From Burkholderiales bacterium PBB3 (lineage in GTDB: Bacteria > Pseudomonadota > Gammaproteobacteria > Burkholderiales > Burkholderiaceae_C): 64,000 bases of DNA. The stretch covers positions 302,896 through 366,895 of the forward strand of contig NKIK01000001.1 of NCBI GenBank assembly GCA_002256115.1, given 5' to 3'. Position 1 is the stretch's first letter. Each line of letters begins with the position of its first letter. The notes beneath the pieces were generated by a model. The model ran no database searches. It saw only the letters and a list, made by a program, of their open reading frames with translations, and had not been told where the DNA came from. Made by a program: the position numbers and the translations under genes. Of this stretch, positions 18,898 to 27,637 are shown in pieces.

Positions 18898-20007
18898 ATG
18901 AGAGCTCTTACAGAATGGTTAACCCGCCTATCCAAGATCACGCCTGAAGTTGGTCCTCTCATTGATCACTTTCGGGTCGTAGTATCAGGGCCAACACCAA
19001 TCGATATCGAAAATTGGCTGTTGTCAGTAGATCCTCAAGGCTCTATGGCGCAATCCGCCCAAGCAACTGGCCCCGAATCGTTCTCTATCCTAAGATTGCC
19101 AGATGAGCCCGGGCGCCCCGAAGGCCTCCATGATCGCCACCGGCTTGGTGCGGATCTGGCAGCCATCTTCTCTCTTGCGCTAGACAGACGCGTCGTCATA
19201 CCCAATGACTTTGCTATTCAATTTGGACAACAGATTCACTTCCAGTCCACCGCGCAGGTTGTTGATCAGACGATTCAGGGGCCCCTTCCCGATGATGCAA
19301 AAAGTCTGGTTGCAACTTATATTTTGGCAATTGCCGGACTACCCCCCGATGATCAAGATTGCATCGGAGCCGCTTGCACTGCTTATCACGGAGCTATTCT
19401 TTTGTTTGATCGCGAGCCTCGGGCTGCCTACACGCTGCTGGTCACCGGTATCGAGCTACTCTCGCGTAGGTACGGATCGCCTCCAACGGAATGGCAGGAT
19501 TGGGAATCCTCCTCTGAATGGGACGCTTTTTTCGACATTCAGGCTCTGTCGGGAAACCAGGCCAGCGCTTTTCGTCAACGCTTGCTAAGTGATAAGCATC
19601 TTAGACTTGGTCAAACATTTCGCACGTACGCATCAACCCGGCCACGCGACTCTTTTTGGGATGTTTCAGTCGATCAGTGGATATCTGGAACCGATCAAGA
19701 GACTGGAGTTTGGCTAGCACCGATCTTGGCGTCCAGCAAAAAAGTCTCAGATTTTGTAGGAACGGATCGCATTCTATTCAGACAGAAGTTGGCGTCCAGC
19801 TATCAGCTTCGCTCTTCTGTAGTACACGAATCAAAGTGGATTGAGCTTTTGACACTAGGCCAACCGTTCGTGCCAGACCAACCGCAACGAGATGCACTGT
19901 CATTCCCCATCATCCGTAAGCTGCTTGCAGAATTGTTGGCAGTTGAGTTGTTTGATCGCGCTAGCCCTTACTGTCCTCCCGATTTTCAGCTTCTGCGACA
20001 AATTTGA
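18898..20007 (+). CDS. HEPN-like (ApeA-type) protein, possible defence RNase
   Basis: 369 residues from the ATG at 18898; a GTG three codons earlier is the alternative. The only motif I can name is near the C-terminus: LASSYQLRSSVVHES, an R-x4-H (R305, H310) in the context seen in ApeA-like HEPN domains, whose members are metal-independent RNases in abortive infection. The middle contains a helical region with AYTLLVTGIELLSRRYG and a WDAFF segment, compatible with the HEPN bundle. N-terminal sequence is not recognised. The gene is AT-richer than sbcB and relA on either side and stands alone, convergent with relA. Function is inferred from one motif. Confidence 0.55.
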   Translation: MRALTEWLTRLSKITPEVGPLIDHFRVVVSGPTPIDIENWLLSVDPQGSMAQSAQATGPESFSILRLPDEPGRPEGLHDRHRLGADLAAIFSLALDRRVVIPNDFAIQFGQQIHFQSTAQVVDQTIQGPLPDDAKSLVATYILAIAGLPPDDQDCIGAACTAYHGAILLFDREPRAAYTLLVTGIELLSRRYGSPPTEWQDWESSSEWDAFFDIQALSGNQASAFRQRLLSDKHLRLGQTFRTYASTRPRDSFWDVSVDQWISGTDQETGVWLAPILASSKKVSDFVGTDRILFRQKLASSYQLRSSVVHESKWIELLTLGQPFVPDQPQRDALSFPIIRKLLAELLAVELFDRASPYCPPDFQLLRQI

Positions 20008-20163
20008 AGCTCAGCGTAGCAGTCGTCTGCCATGAAACAGACCCAACCTAAATTGAATGCAGTCGCAAAAAACTGAGTCAAGCAACTAGTGGCTCATGAA
20101 GCACGAAGCACCTATTGTCGAATCAGTAACTTAAGCCAAAAATACTTCCTTACCGCAATAAGC

Positions 20164-22491
20164 TCAACGTCGCCGCGCCGACCGCACCCCCGCCAAATCA
20201 GCCACAACCCCCAGCACCTTGGTCAGCCGCCCGGACTCAGTCACCTCCACCGTAAAGGTCATCCACGCAATGCCTTTAACGGACTGGGTTTGTACCCCGA
20301 TCACGTTCATTTTTTCCTTGGTAAACACCTCGGAAATATCGCGCAGCAGGCCCTGGCGATCGTTCGCTTCCACGGCTACATCCACCGGGTAGACATTGCC
20401 GGTACTGGCCGTAGCCCCACCCCAGTCCACATCGATCACCCGGTCCCCACTGCGGGTGACCATATTGCGCAGGTTGGAGCAATCGGCCCGGTGCACGCTA
20501 ACGCCTTTGCCGCGTGTCACAAAGCCGCAAATCGCATCGGGCGGCGCGGGTTTGCAGCACTTGGCCAATTGCGTCATCAGCGAGTCCACGCCCACGACCA
20601 GCACGCCACCCTTACTGGAATTACTACCTTGACGCGGCTTTTTGAGCACCAAATCGTCTTCACTGGGCAGTGGCTCGGGTGGGCGCAGCACGATCTCGAT
20701 GTTGCGCAACGAGAACTCGTCTTTGCCCACGACTTCAAACAGGTCTTCGGCGGAGTTGAAACCAAGCTGCGACGCCAGGTCTTCGAGCTTGATCGAGGTT
20801 TTTCCCTCGCGCTGCAGCAGCTTCTCTACCGCCTCGCGGCCCTTGGCCACGGTCTCGCCCATGGCCAATGCGTTGAACCACGCCCGCACCTTGGCCCGGG
20901 CCCGATGGCTGACCAAAAAGCCCAGCTCGGGGTTCAGCCAATCGCGCGATGGGCCGCCCTCTTTGACCGTGGTCACTTCAACGGTTTGTCCGTTTTTAAG
21001 CGGCGTGTGCAGCGGCACCATGGCGCCGTCCACCTTGGCGCCACGGCAGCGGTGGCCCAGGTTGGTGTGTACGCTGTAGGCAAAGTCCACCGCCGTGGCA
21101 CCCTGGGGCAATTCCACAATCGCCGCGTCGGGGGTCAACACATAGATGCGGTCATCCAGCACTACGCTGTCCTGCGCACCCTCATGCGCCCCGCTGTGCG
21201 CGCCCGAAAGATCACGCTCCCAGGCTAGCAATTGGCGTAGCACCGCAATCTTGGCGTCGTATTCACCGCTGGCCGACACACCCGCGTAGCCCTTGGTGCC
21301 CGCCTCTTTGTAAGCCCAGTGGGCGGCCACGCCGTGCTCAGCATGGTCGTGCATGGCCTGGGTGCGTATCTGCACCTCGATGGGCTGGCCCAGAGTGCGT
21401 CCCGCCGCCGGGCCGCCCCCAGGCGGGACAGCCCCCTCGGGGGGCAGCGACCCCTGCAAGGGTGGAGCGTGGGGGCTTTCTCGAACTACGGTGTGCAGCG
21501 ATTGGTAGCCATTGGCTTTGGGCTTGGCGATGTAATCGTCAAACTCGTCATTCACCGGTACAAACTGGCTGTGCACCAGGCTTAGGGCGGCATAACAATC
21601 GGGCACATTGGGCACGACGATGCGCAGCGCGCGAATGTCATACACCTGATCAAAGCCCAGCGACTTGCCGCGCATTTTTTTGACAATGCTGTAGATGTGC
21701 TTGGGGCGGCCCTGCACCTTGGCGTGGATACCTTGGGCGGCCAGATCAGCCGCCAACTGCGTGCGCAGTTGCTCCACATAGGCCTCGCGCTCCACGCGTT
21801 TTTCATCCAGCAACTTGGCCACGCTGCGGTAGGTGTCGGGCTCCAAAAAGCGGAAAGATAAGTCTTCAATCTCCCACTTCACCTCCCAAATGCCCAGGCG
21901 GTTGGCCAGCGGCGCAAACACCTGCAGGGCTTCCGCGGCCAGGCCTGGTGGCACCGGCGCTTTGCTGGCGGCAAAGTAGCGCAGAGTTTGTAAACGCGAG
22001 GCCAGGCGCAGCATCACCACGCGCAAGTCGCGCGAGAACGCGAGCAGCATTTTGCGCACGCTCTCGGTCTGCGCGGCAGCCGTTTGCGCCATGGGAATGG
22101 GCGTGGCGGAGCGGCTGGCGGACTGCTGGGCCAAGCGCGCCATGCGCTGCACACGCACCAGTTTGGTGGTCTCCATGGCCAGGTCGGCAAAGGTGTCGCC
22201 AAAGGCTTTGGCAATCACCTCATGCGGCTTGTTTAGGTGATCGCAGGCGTAGACCAAATAGCTGGCCGCTTGCATGGCGGGCGAGCCACCCATGCTTCTC
22301 AGAATACCGGCTACGGCATCCGCGTGGGCCAATACGTTTTCACCGGTGTCTAGCGTTTCGCTAGACAGCAGGGGCTCAGCAAAGGCGCGGGCGCGGGCCT
22401 GCGCACCGGCCTCCTCAGGCAGGCCACGGGCCGTGGCTTCCAGTACAGGGGCGGCAGACTGGGCGGGCAGCTCAGCCGAAAGACTTTTCAT
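20164..22491 (-). CDS. relA: RelA-type (p)ppGpp synthetase with in-frame insertion
   Basis: 775 residues in RelA/SpoT order: degenerate HD region, synthetase, TGS, helical, CC and ACT (VDVAVEANDRQGLLRDISEV). The HD pair expected near residue 95 is absent (LVYACDHLN), and the synthetase carries EFDD at about 316-319, the ExDD motif of RelA rather than RxKD of SpoT, so this should be the ribosome-dependent synthetase without hydrolase activity. Between FDDYIAKPKANGYQSLHTVV and IEVQIRTQAMHDHAEHG there are about 30 extra Pro/Gly/Ala residues (about 337-365) encoded by a GC palindrome. That position is normally a short loop. A separate SpoT is expected elsewhere in the genome. Confidence 0.95.
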   Translation of the reverse strand: MKSLSAELPAQSAAPVLEATARGLPEEAGAQARARAFAEPLLSSETLDTGENVLAHADAVAGILRSMGGSPAMQAASYLVYACDHLNKPHEVIAKAFGDTFADLAMETTKLVRVQRMARLAQQSASRSATPIPMAQTAAAQTESVRKMLLAFSRDLRVVMLRLASRLQTLRYFAASKAPVPPGLAAEALQVFAPLANRLGIWEVKWEIEDLSFRFLEPDTYRSVAKLLDEKRVEREAYVEQLRTQLAADLAAQGIHAKVQGRPKHIYSIVKKMRGKSLGFDQVYDIRALRIVVPNVPDCYAALSLVHSQFVPVNDEFDDYIAKPKANGYQSLHTVVRESPHAPPLQGSLPPEGAVPPGGGPAAGRTLGQPIEVQIRTQAMHDHAEHGVAAHWAYKEAGTKGYAGVSASGEYDAKIAVLRQLLAWERDLSGAHSGAHEGAQDSVVLDDRIYVLTPDAAIVELPQGATAVDFAYSVHTNLGHRCRGAKVDGAMVPLHTPLKNGQTVEVTTVKEGGPSRDWLNPELGFLVSHRARAKVRAWFNALAMGETVAKGREAVEKLLQREGKTSIKLEDLASQLGFNSAEDLFEVVGKDEFSLRNIEIVLRPPEPLPSEDDLVLKKPRQGSNSSKGGVLVVGVDSLMTQLAKCCKPAPPDAICGFVTRGKGVSVHRADCSNLRNMVTRSGDRVIDVDWGGATASTGNVYPVDVAVEANDRQGLLRDISEVFTKEKMNVIGVQTQSVKGIAWMTFTVEVTESGRLTKVLGVVADLAGVRSARRR
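21399..21480. repeat. GC-rich palindromic element inside relA
   Basis: Contains an 8-bp inverted repeat (21399-21406 with 21422-21429) and a second palindrome of C-run/G-run around 21431-21445, then a GGGTGGAGCGTGGGGGC end. It is read in frame as Pro/Gly/Ala-rich sequence (LPPEGAVPPGGGPAAG) of RelA. I recognise the pattern as a repeat common between genes in Comamonadaceae; that is memory, not a search. Confidence 0.7.
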
Positions 22492-22545
22492 AGCAACACA
22501 ACATCAAAAAGGCACAGGCGCAGGGCCTGAAAAACAAGGGCCTAG

Positions 22546-23493
22546 CTAGGGCAGCAAGAAGGAGGCCACCGCATCCACTTGGTCGGCAGCAATCAAGGTA
22601 GGGGCATGGCCCACACCAGCAAACTCGACCAACTGCGCCTTGGGGCCACGCTGGGTCATTTGCAGCGCGGTGGCAGGGGCCAGCAGGTCTGAGTCGGCAC
22701 CGCGCAATAGCAAAGTGGGGGCGCTAATGGCGTCATACAGGTACCAGAGCATGGCTTCGCCCTGGGCCGCGCCCTCTGCCGTGACAGCGCGCACACCCAC
22801 CGCAATGTCCGGGTCGTAATGCAGGCGCACGCCGGGCTGCCCATCGCTGCGGGGCTTGACCATGTGGCTAGACAACTCCAGCCATTGCGCGGGGGTATGC
22901 GGGCCAAAGCTGGTAGAGATGGCCCACATGGCATCGGCCGCGGCCTGCAGCGAATCAAACGCCATATTGCGGCCCAGGTAGGTGCCAATGCGCACAATGG
23001 ATTCCCATTGAATCACTGGCCCTACATCGTTCAAAACAAGCTTGCGGACTACCACGGCTGGCGCAGACTGCGCCGCGCCGCTGTCCGTTGCCGCAGCGGC
23101 GCGCTGGGCTGCCGCGGCGGCCAAGGCATTGCAAACGCCAATGCCAATCAGCCCACCCATGCTGGTGCCCAGCCAATCCAACGTGGTGGGTTTGAGCTGT
23201 GCCAGCATCGCCAGCATGTCGGCGGCATAGGTGGGCACCTGGTACAGCGCCGGGTCTTTGAGCCAATCGCTCTGACCCCGGCCCACTACATCAGGGCACA
23301 CCACACGCACTTTTCCTCCCGCCTTTTCTACCAAGGCCTGGGCCAGCACATCAAAGTCGCGCCCCTGGCGCGACAGACCGTGCGCGCACACGATCACATG
23401 GCCGGCAGCGACATCGCCCCACTCCCAGTAGGCCATGCGGTGGCTGCCGCTAGCGTCAGGACACTGTACGTAATTCAACTTAGGATCAGCCAT
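22546..23493 (-). CDS. Alpha/beta hydrolase
   Basis: 315 residues from MADPKLNYVQ at 23493; a start 19 codons upstream is possible. Serine hydrolase fold: oxyanion region CAHGLSRQGRDFD, nucleophile in WLGTSMGGLIGIG, acid in LLRGADSDLL and His in GVGHAPTL. An Ala-rich insertion follows the nucleophile elbow. The substrate is not predictable; esterases of this type are common. It is divergent from bdhA with a 95-bp gap, and 54 bp upstream of relA's start on the same side, so it is not in relA's operon direction (it precedes relA on the minus strand and may be co-transcribed). Confidence 0.88.
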   Translation of the reverse strand: MADPKLNYVQCPDASGSHRMAYWEWGDVAAGHVIVCAHGLSRQGRDFDVLAQALVEKAGGKVRVVCPDVVGRGQSDWLKDPALYQVPTYAADMLAMLAQLKPTTLDWLGTSMGGLIGIGVCNALAAAAAQRAAAATDSGAAQSAPAVVVRKLVLNDVGPVIQWESIVRIGTYLGRNMAFDSLQAAADAMWAISTSFGPHTPAQWLELSSHMVKPRSDGQPGVRLHYDPDIAVGVRAVTAEGAAQGEAMLWYLYDAISAPTLLLRGADSDLLAPATALQMTQRGPKAQLVEFAGVGHAPTLIAADQVDAVASFLLP

Positions 23494-23588
23494 GGTGCAA
23501 TCGCCTTGTGTAATGCCCGTTTGATTGTGCGTTTGATAATACGTCTGCATCCTAATTCAATCTCGACACTAACTTAAGAGGCCACCCC

Positions 23589-24359
23589 ATGCTCCAAGGA
23601 AAAACAGCAGTTGTTACCGGATCTACCAGCGGTATCGGTTTGGGCATTGCCAAGGCGCTGGCCGCCCAGGGTGCCAACATCGTGCTCAATGGCTTTGGTG
23701 ACGTGGAAGGCCCCAAGGCCGAGATTGCCGCATTGGGTGTGCAGGTGAGCTACCACGGCGCCGACATGAGCAAGCCCGCCGAGATTGAAGCCATGGTCCA
23801 ACACGCGCACACCACCTTTGGCAGCCTGGACATTTTGGTCAACAACGCCGGTATCCAGCATGTGGCGCGGGTAGAGAACTTTCCCGTAGAGAAATGGGAT
23901 GCCATCATCGCCATCAACATGAGCAGCGCCTTCCACGCCACACGCCTCGCGCTGCCGGGCATGTTGGCCAAAAATTGGGGCCGCATCATCAATGTGGCTA
24001 GCGTCCACGGCCTGGTGGGCTCGGCTGAAAAGTCAGCCTATGTCGCCGCCAAGCACGGTGTGGTGGGCCTGACCAAGGTAACCGCGCTAGAAAACGCCAC
24101 CACCGGCGTCACATGCAACGCCATCTGCCCCGGCTGGGTTCTCACGCCCCTGGTGCAAAAGCAAGTGGATGCCAAAGCCACAGCCCAAGGCATCAGTAAC
24201 CAGGACGCCACCAAGCAGCTGCTGGGTGAGAAAGAGCCATCACTGCAGTTCACCACGCCGGAAGAGCTGGGTGCGCTGGCGGTTTTCTTTTGCTCACCTG
24301 CAGGCAATAACGTGCGCGGTGTGGCCTGGAATATGGACGGCGGCTGGGCGGCTCAGTAA
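23589..24359 (+). CDS. bdhA: D-3-hydroxybutyrate dehydrogenase
   Basis: 256 residues, an NAD-dependent short-chain dehydrogenase. Cofactor loop TGSTSGIGLGIAKAL, NNAG, and catalytic Ser/Tyr/Lys in INVASVHGLVGSAEKSAYVAAKHG. The LVGSAEKSAYVAAKHGVVGLTK and GVTCNAICPGWVLTPLV blocks and the Gln/Lys-rich insert near 190-215 (QKQVDAKATAQGIS) are those of 3-hydroxybutyrate dehydrogenase, which links polyhydroxybutyrate breakdown to acetoacetate. Monocistronic, with a border repeat just after its stop. Confidence 0.93.
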   Translation: MLQGKTAVVTGSTSGIGLGIAKALAAQGANIVLNGFGDVEGPKAEIAALGVQVSYHGADMSKPAEIEAMVQHAHTTFGSLDILVNNAGIQHVARVENFPVEKWDAIIAINMSSAFHATRLALPGMLAKNWGRIINVASVHGLVGSAEKSAYVAAKHGVVGLTKVTALENATTGVTCNAICPGWVLTPLVQKQVDAKATAQGISNQDATKQLLGEKEPSLQFTTPEELGALAVFFCSPAGNNVRGVAWNMDGGWAAQ

Positions 24360-24380
24360 GCGGCAAACAACAAGGCTGTC

Positions 24381-24440
24381 GCTATTAAAAAGTGAGCTGC
24401 TCCCGCACTATCCACGGACTGAAACGCTTGTTTGGCTCGA
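24381..24440 (-). repeat. Dispersed border repeat, copy 3
   Basis: Core at 24395-24418 in minus orientation, in the convergent gap between bdhA and the decayed kinase gene; it ends 2 bp from that gene's stop codon. ATAGC end box is at 24381-24385. Confidence 0.92.
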
Positions 24441-24441
24441 T

Positions 24442-26280
24442 TTAAGCGGATTGTTTGAACGCCATCACCGCCTGGTTGCGCAGCGTGCGCAGCAGGGCCA
24501 GTTCTTTCTCGCTCAGGTTCAGGGTGCCGCGCTGGCTTTTGTCGGCGTAAATCAGCCTAAACGGCGCTCCCTTGATCTGCAAGGGCAGTAGCAAAAACGT
24601 CGGGGCATTGATGTTTTTGCGGTACCAGTCTGGCAGGCGCTGCGCGATGCGCGCCTCGGTGGCATCGCTGATCATGGTGTCTGCGCCTTTGACGCAGACC
24701 ATGGCAAAGAGATCCGGGGCCGCCGATTTCAGCGGCACTTTGAAACTCTTGGCCAAAGGCTCTACGCCCGCGCCCAGACCAAACCGGCCCGTCATCATCT
24801 CGGTCTTTGCATCGCGCATGCAAAAAATAATGTGATCAAAGGCCAGCGCGCGGTACATGGTCTCCAGGATCATGCGCAGCACATCGGTGAGTTTGAACTC
24901 GTCCACCATGGCATTGGTGATGTCTTGAATGCCCGCCGATAAGGTGTCGGCCACCGCGGTGGACTGCTGGCCCGCTGCCCCATCATGGCTGTCTGGGGAC
25001 TGAGTCGCCTGCAACTCCAAGTGGCCCAGGTGCACATCCGGGTCTGCGGCCTCGCGGGCAGCCGCTGCGGTATCTGCCTCTGGCAGCTTCAGCAGCCTTG
25101 AGGCGAGTGAACCCGGCACCACCCTGATTTCCATTGCAGAGGCCAAGTCCACCGGCTTCTGCCGTGCCTTGGCGACGGCCTCTTCGGCGGCTGCGGGGGT
25201 GGTGCCCATGACTTTGGCGTACTTGCGGGCCACCTTGGCGATATTGGCCTGGGCGTCTTTGGGGTCGCCGTGCAGTAACACATCGGCCATTTCATTCGAT
25301 GCCAGAGCAATCCAGCGGATGCGTTCTGAGGCATCTTGGGGTGCCGCGGGCGGCGGTGCGCCAGTGGGCTTTTTCATGCAGTTTTGAATGCTGGTGGGCA
25401 GGCCCCAAGCCTTGGCGATGCCCAGACCCAAATCTTCAAAACTCAGACCCAGCACCGCGCTGGAGGCGGCGCGCTCGTCCATCGCATCCTTGCCGGGCTG
25501 CACCAGTTTGCGCACCTGGCTGGCTTCTTCTGGAAAATAAAACTGCACCAACAGGCGGCCCAGATCCTGAAACATCGCGCCGATGAAGGACTCTTCGCTT
25601 TCGCGCTGCACCGGGCACATTTCGCCGCCAATCGAGCCCGCCATCAAGGAGCGCAAAAACTCTTCCTTGAGCTGGGCGGCGTGCCCCTTGTCTTGCATAT
25701 GCTCCAGCAGCACGATGCCGACATGGCCGGAAAGTCGCTCTTGTGGCGCATGCGCCGCAGCAAAAAGTCGAGCGTGCTATTGCTGGCACCATCCCCATCG
25801 CTGGGCGACACCGGCGTGGTCGGCTTGGTCCAGCGCTCCAGCGCCTGCAAAAAACTCTTGGCAGATTCAAAACGCTGCAAAGGATCACGCGCCAGCGCCC
25901 GGTTCACGATGGCGCGCAGGCTGTCGTCGGCGTCGGCATGCAACTCTGCGGGCAGGCTGAGTTGCTCATGCGCCAAGCGGTACAGCGCGCGGTAGGGGTC
26001 GGGCTCGTTGAGCAGGGGCTTGCCCAAAATCAACTCTGCTAGGACCACGCCCGCCGAGAAAATATCCATAGACGCGCTGGGCGCTGCGCCACTGGCCGCC
26101 TCGGGGGCCAAATAGCCCAGCGTTCCGTTGGTGGGCAGGGCCGGATCGGCCGGGCCAGACTGGCGGATGCGGGCGGCAATGCCAAAGTCCATTACCCGCG
26201 CGCGCCCAGCCGACTGTGCGCCCTGCCCCAGCAGCTTGCGTAGCTCAAACCGACCTAAGTGGTCGGAAGGCTGTAGCGCC
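24442..26280 (-). pseudogene. Decayed Ser/Thr kinase-HDOD-GAF signalling gene
   Basis: Remains of a large fused regulator. A kinase start, DHLGRFELRKLLGQGAQS, runs directly into AGRARVMDFGIAARI: the N-lobe, VAIK lysine and HRDLKPxN loop are missing (junction near 26210). The activation segment (GTLGYLAPEA) and C-lobe follow, then LDFLLRRMRHKSDFP, where homologs continue into HDOD. At about 25715-25728 the frame shifts and resumes at IVLLEHMQDKGHAAQLKEEF, so about 60-70 HDOD residues are lost as well. The rest (HDOD end, linker, GAF domain at the C-terminus) is open to 24442. Two deletions, one out of frame, and no clear start codon make it non-functional as a kinase; the C-terminal frame of 423 codons could still be translated. 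Confidence 0.82.
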
Positions 26281-26454
26281 AAAGTGGTCGTCGCAAACGA
26301 CCCGAGATGGAAGCAAGTGACTCGGCCATGGGCAATATTCTTGTTGTCTATCCGCAGCAAACCGTTATGCACCAAGTCTGCGTCAAAGCATGCGCCCGTA
26401 GCGCACCAACTGGGGGCTCTTAAGACACTATTTGTGCCCTGGGCGTGGCCGCGC

Positions 26455-26739
26455 CTAGGGTGCTGGCTGGTACTGCTGTTGGCGCAGTTGCCGCCGCAGC
26501 TCTTGGCGCTCTTGGGTGCTGAGCTTGCGACTGCCCGCAGGCGCGCTTTGAGAGGCGGGTAGTTTGCCAGCCAAAGCATCGCGTACCGCAGCCCGCCGCT
26601 GCTGTTGCAGTGCCTGCGGTTCACGGGCCTTGGCGGCGTGGTGTTGCGTGCTGGGATCACGTTGGGTGGGCACCACTTGCGCCCAGGCTGCGCCCACATG
26701 GCCTGCAAGAGCGAGGGTGATCAAGACAACGGGTTTCAT
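26455..26739 (-). CDS. Small exported protein, Gln/Arg-rich
   Basis: 94 residues from MKPVVLITLALAG at 26739. A signal peptide ends at AAWA (residue 20). The mature part is short, helical and rich in Gln, Arg and Ala, ending SRKLSTQERQELRRQLRQQQ. No known domain; small secreted proteins of this type are often found next to ompR in related beta-proteobacteria as far as I recall. It is divergent from ompR across a 165-bp gap. The start is preferred over an upstream one because of the signal peptide. Confidence 0.65.
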   Translation of the reverse strand: MKPVVLITLALAGHVGAAWAQVVPTQRDPSTQHHAAKAREPQALQQQRRAAVRDALAGKLPASQSAPAGSRKLSTQERQELRRQLRQQQYQPAP

Positions 26740-26904
26740 AAAAAAAGACGGGGCAGCATCTCGGAATAAGGGCTTACATTGTTGGTCTGGGGCGCTACGC
26801 CAAGCGTTGCTTATTTGTAACATTCTGTCAAAAGCGGTGCAGGCAACAGAGTGCACCCAGCGAAGCCGCGCAGAATCCGGCCTGTAACCACACCACATTA
26901 ATCT

Positions 26905-27636
26905 ATGCAGCCCACGGTCCCCCGCCCCCACAAGATTCTGGTTGTTGATGACGATGCCCGCATCCGCGACCTGCTGCGCCGCTACCTGAGCCAGGAGGGG
27001 TTCGATGTGTTGATTGCCGAAGACAGCAAGTCTTTGACGCGCGTAATGCAACGCGAAACCGCCGACCTGATCGTGCTGGACCTGATGATGCCGGGCGAAG
27101 ATGGTTTGTCGATCTGCCGCCGCCTGCGCGCAGCCAACGATGCCACCCCCATCATCATGCTCACCGCCAAGGGCGAGGATATTGACCGCATCGTGGGTCT
27201 GGAGGTGGGTGCAGATGACTACCTGGGCAAGCCGTTTAACCCGCGTGAGCTGCTGGCCCGCATTAACGCCGTGCTACGCCGACGCCCTGCGCAAGAAGTG
27301 CCCGGTGCACCGTCTACAGAGAACGAAATTTGCCGCTTTGGCGCTTTCAAATTTGACCTGGCCGCGCGCACCCTGCACCGGGGCACGGACGAGCTGACGC
27401 TGACCACGGGCGAGTTCGCCATGCTCAAGGCCATGGTGCGCCACCCGCGCATCCCGCTGTCCAGAGAAAAGCTGGCCCAGCTGTCACGCGGGCGCGAGTT
27501 TGAACCCTATGACCGCAGCCTGGATGTGCAGGTATCGCGCCTGCGCAAGCTGATAGAAACTGACCCTGCAGCTCCGCGCATGATCCAAACCGTGTGGGGT
27601 GTGGGCTACGTCTTCATTCCGGAAGAGCCGGTTTGA
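26905..27636 (+). CDS. ompR: OmpR-family response regulator
   Basis: 243 residues. Receiver domain with HKILVVDDDARIRDLLRRYL, phospho-acceptor Asp59 in IVLDLMMPGEDGL, Thr in IIMLTAKGE and Lys in GKPFNPREL; then a winged-helix DNA-binding domain (LTTGEFAMLKAMVRHP, REKLAQLSRGREFEPYDRSLDVQVSRLRK). The RGREFEPYDRSIDVQVSRLR type sequence is that of OmpR itself. It is followed one base after its stop by its sensor kinase gene, and probably answers to osmotic or envelope signals. Confidence 0.93.
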   Translation: MQPTVPRPHKILVVDDDARIRDLLRRYLSQEGFDVLIAEDSKSLTRVMQRETADLIVLDLMMPGEDGLSICRRLRAANDATPIIMLTAKGEDIDRIVGLEVGADDYLGKPFNPRELLARINAVLRRRPAQEVPGAPSTENEICRFGAFKFDLAARTLHRGTDELTLTTGEFAMLKAMVRHPRIPLSREKLAQLSRGREFEPYDRSLDVQVSRLRKLIETDPAAPRMIQTVWGVGYVFIPEEPV

Positions 27637-27637
27637 G

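Noticed and set aside
20089-21228. 379-codon open frame on the plus strand
   Set aside because: It lies opposite relA, whose motifs are all intact; its composition is that of antisense GC-rich DNA.
24442-25713. Intact 423-residue HDOD-GAF protein
   Set aside because: Its start would fall inside the remaining HDOD fragment, and the upstream frame continues the same gene in kinase sequence; treated as one decayed gene.
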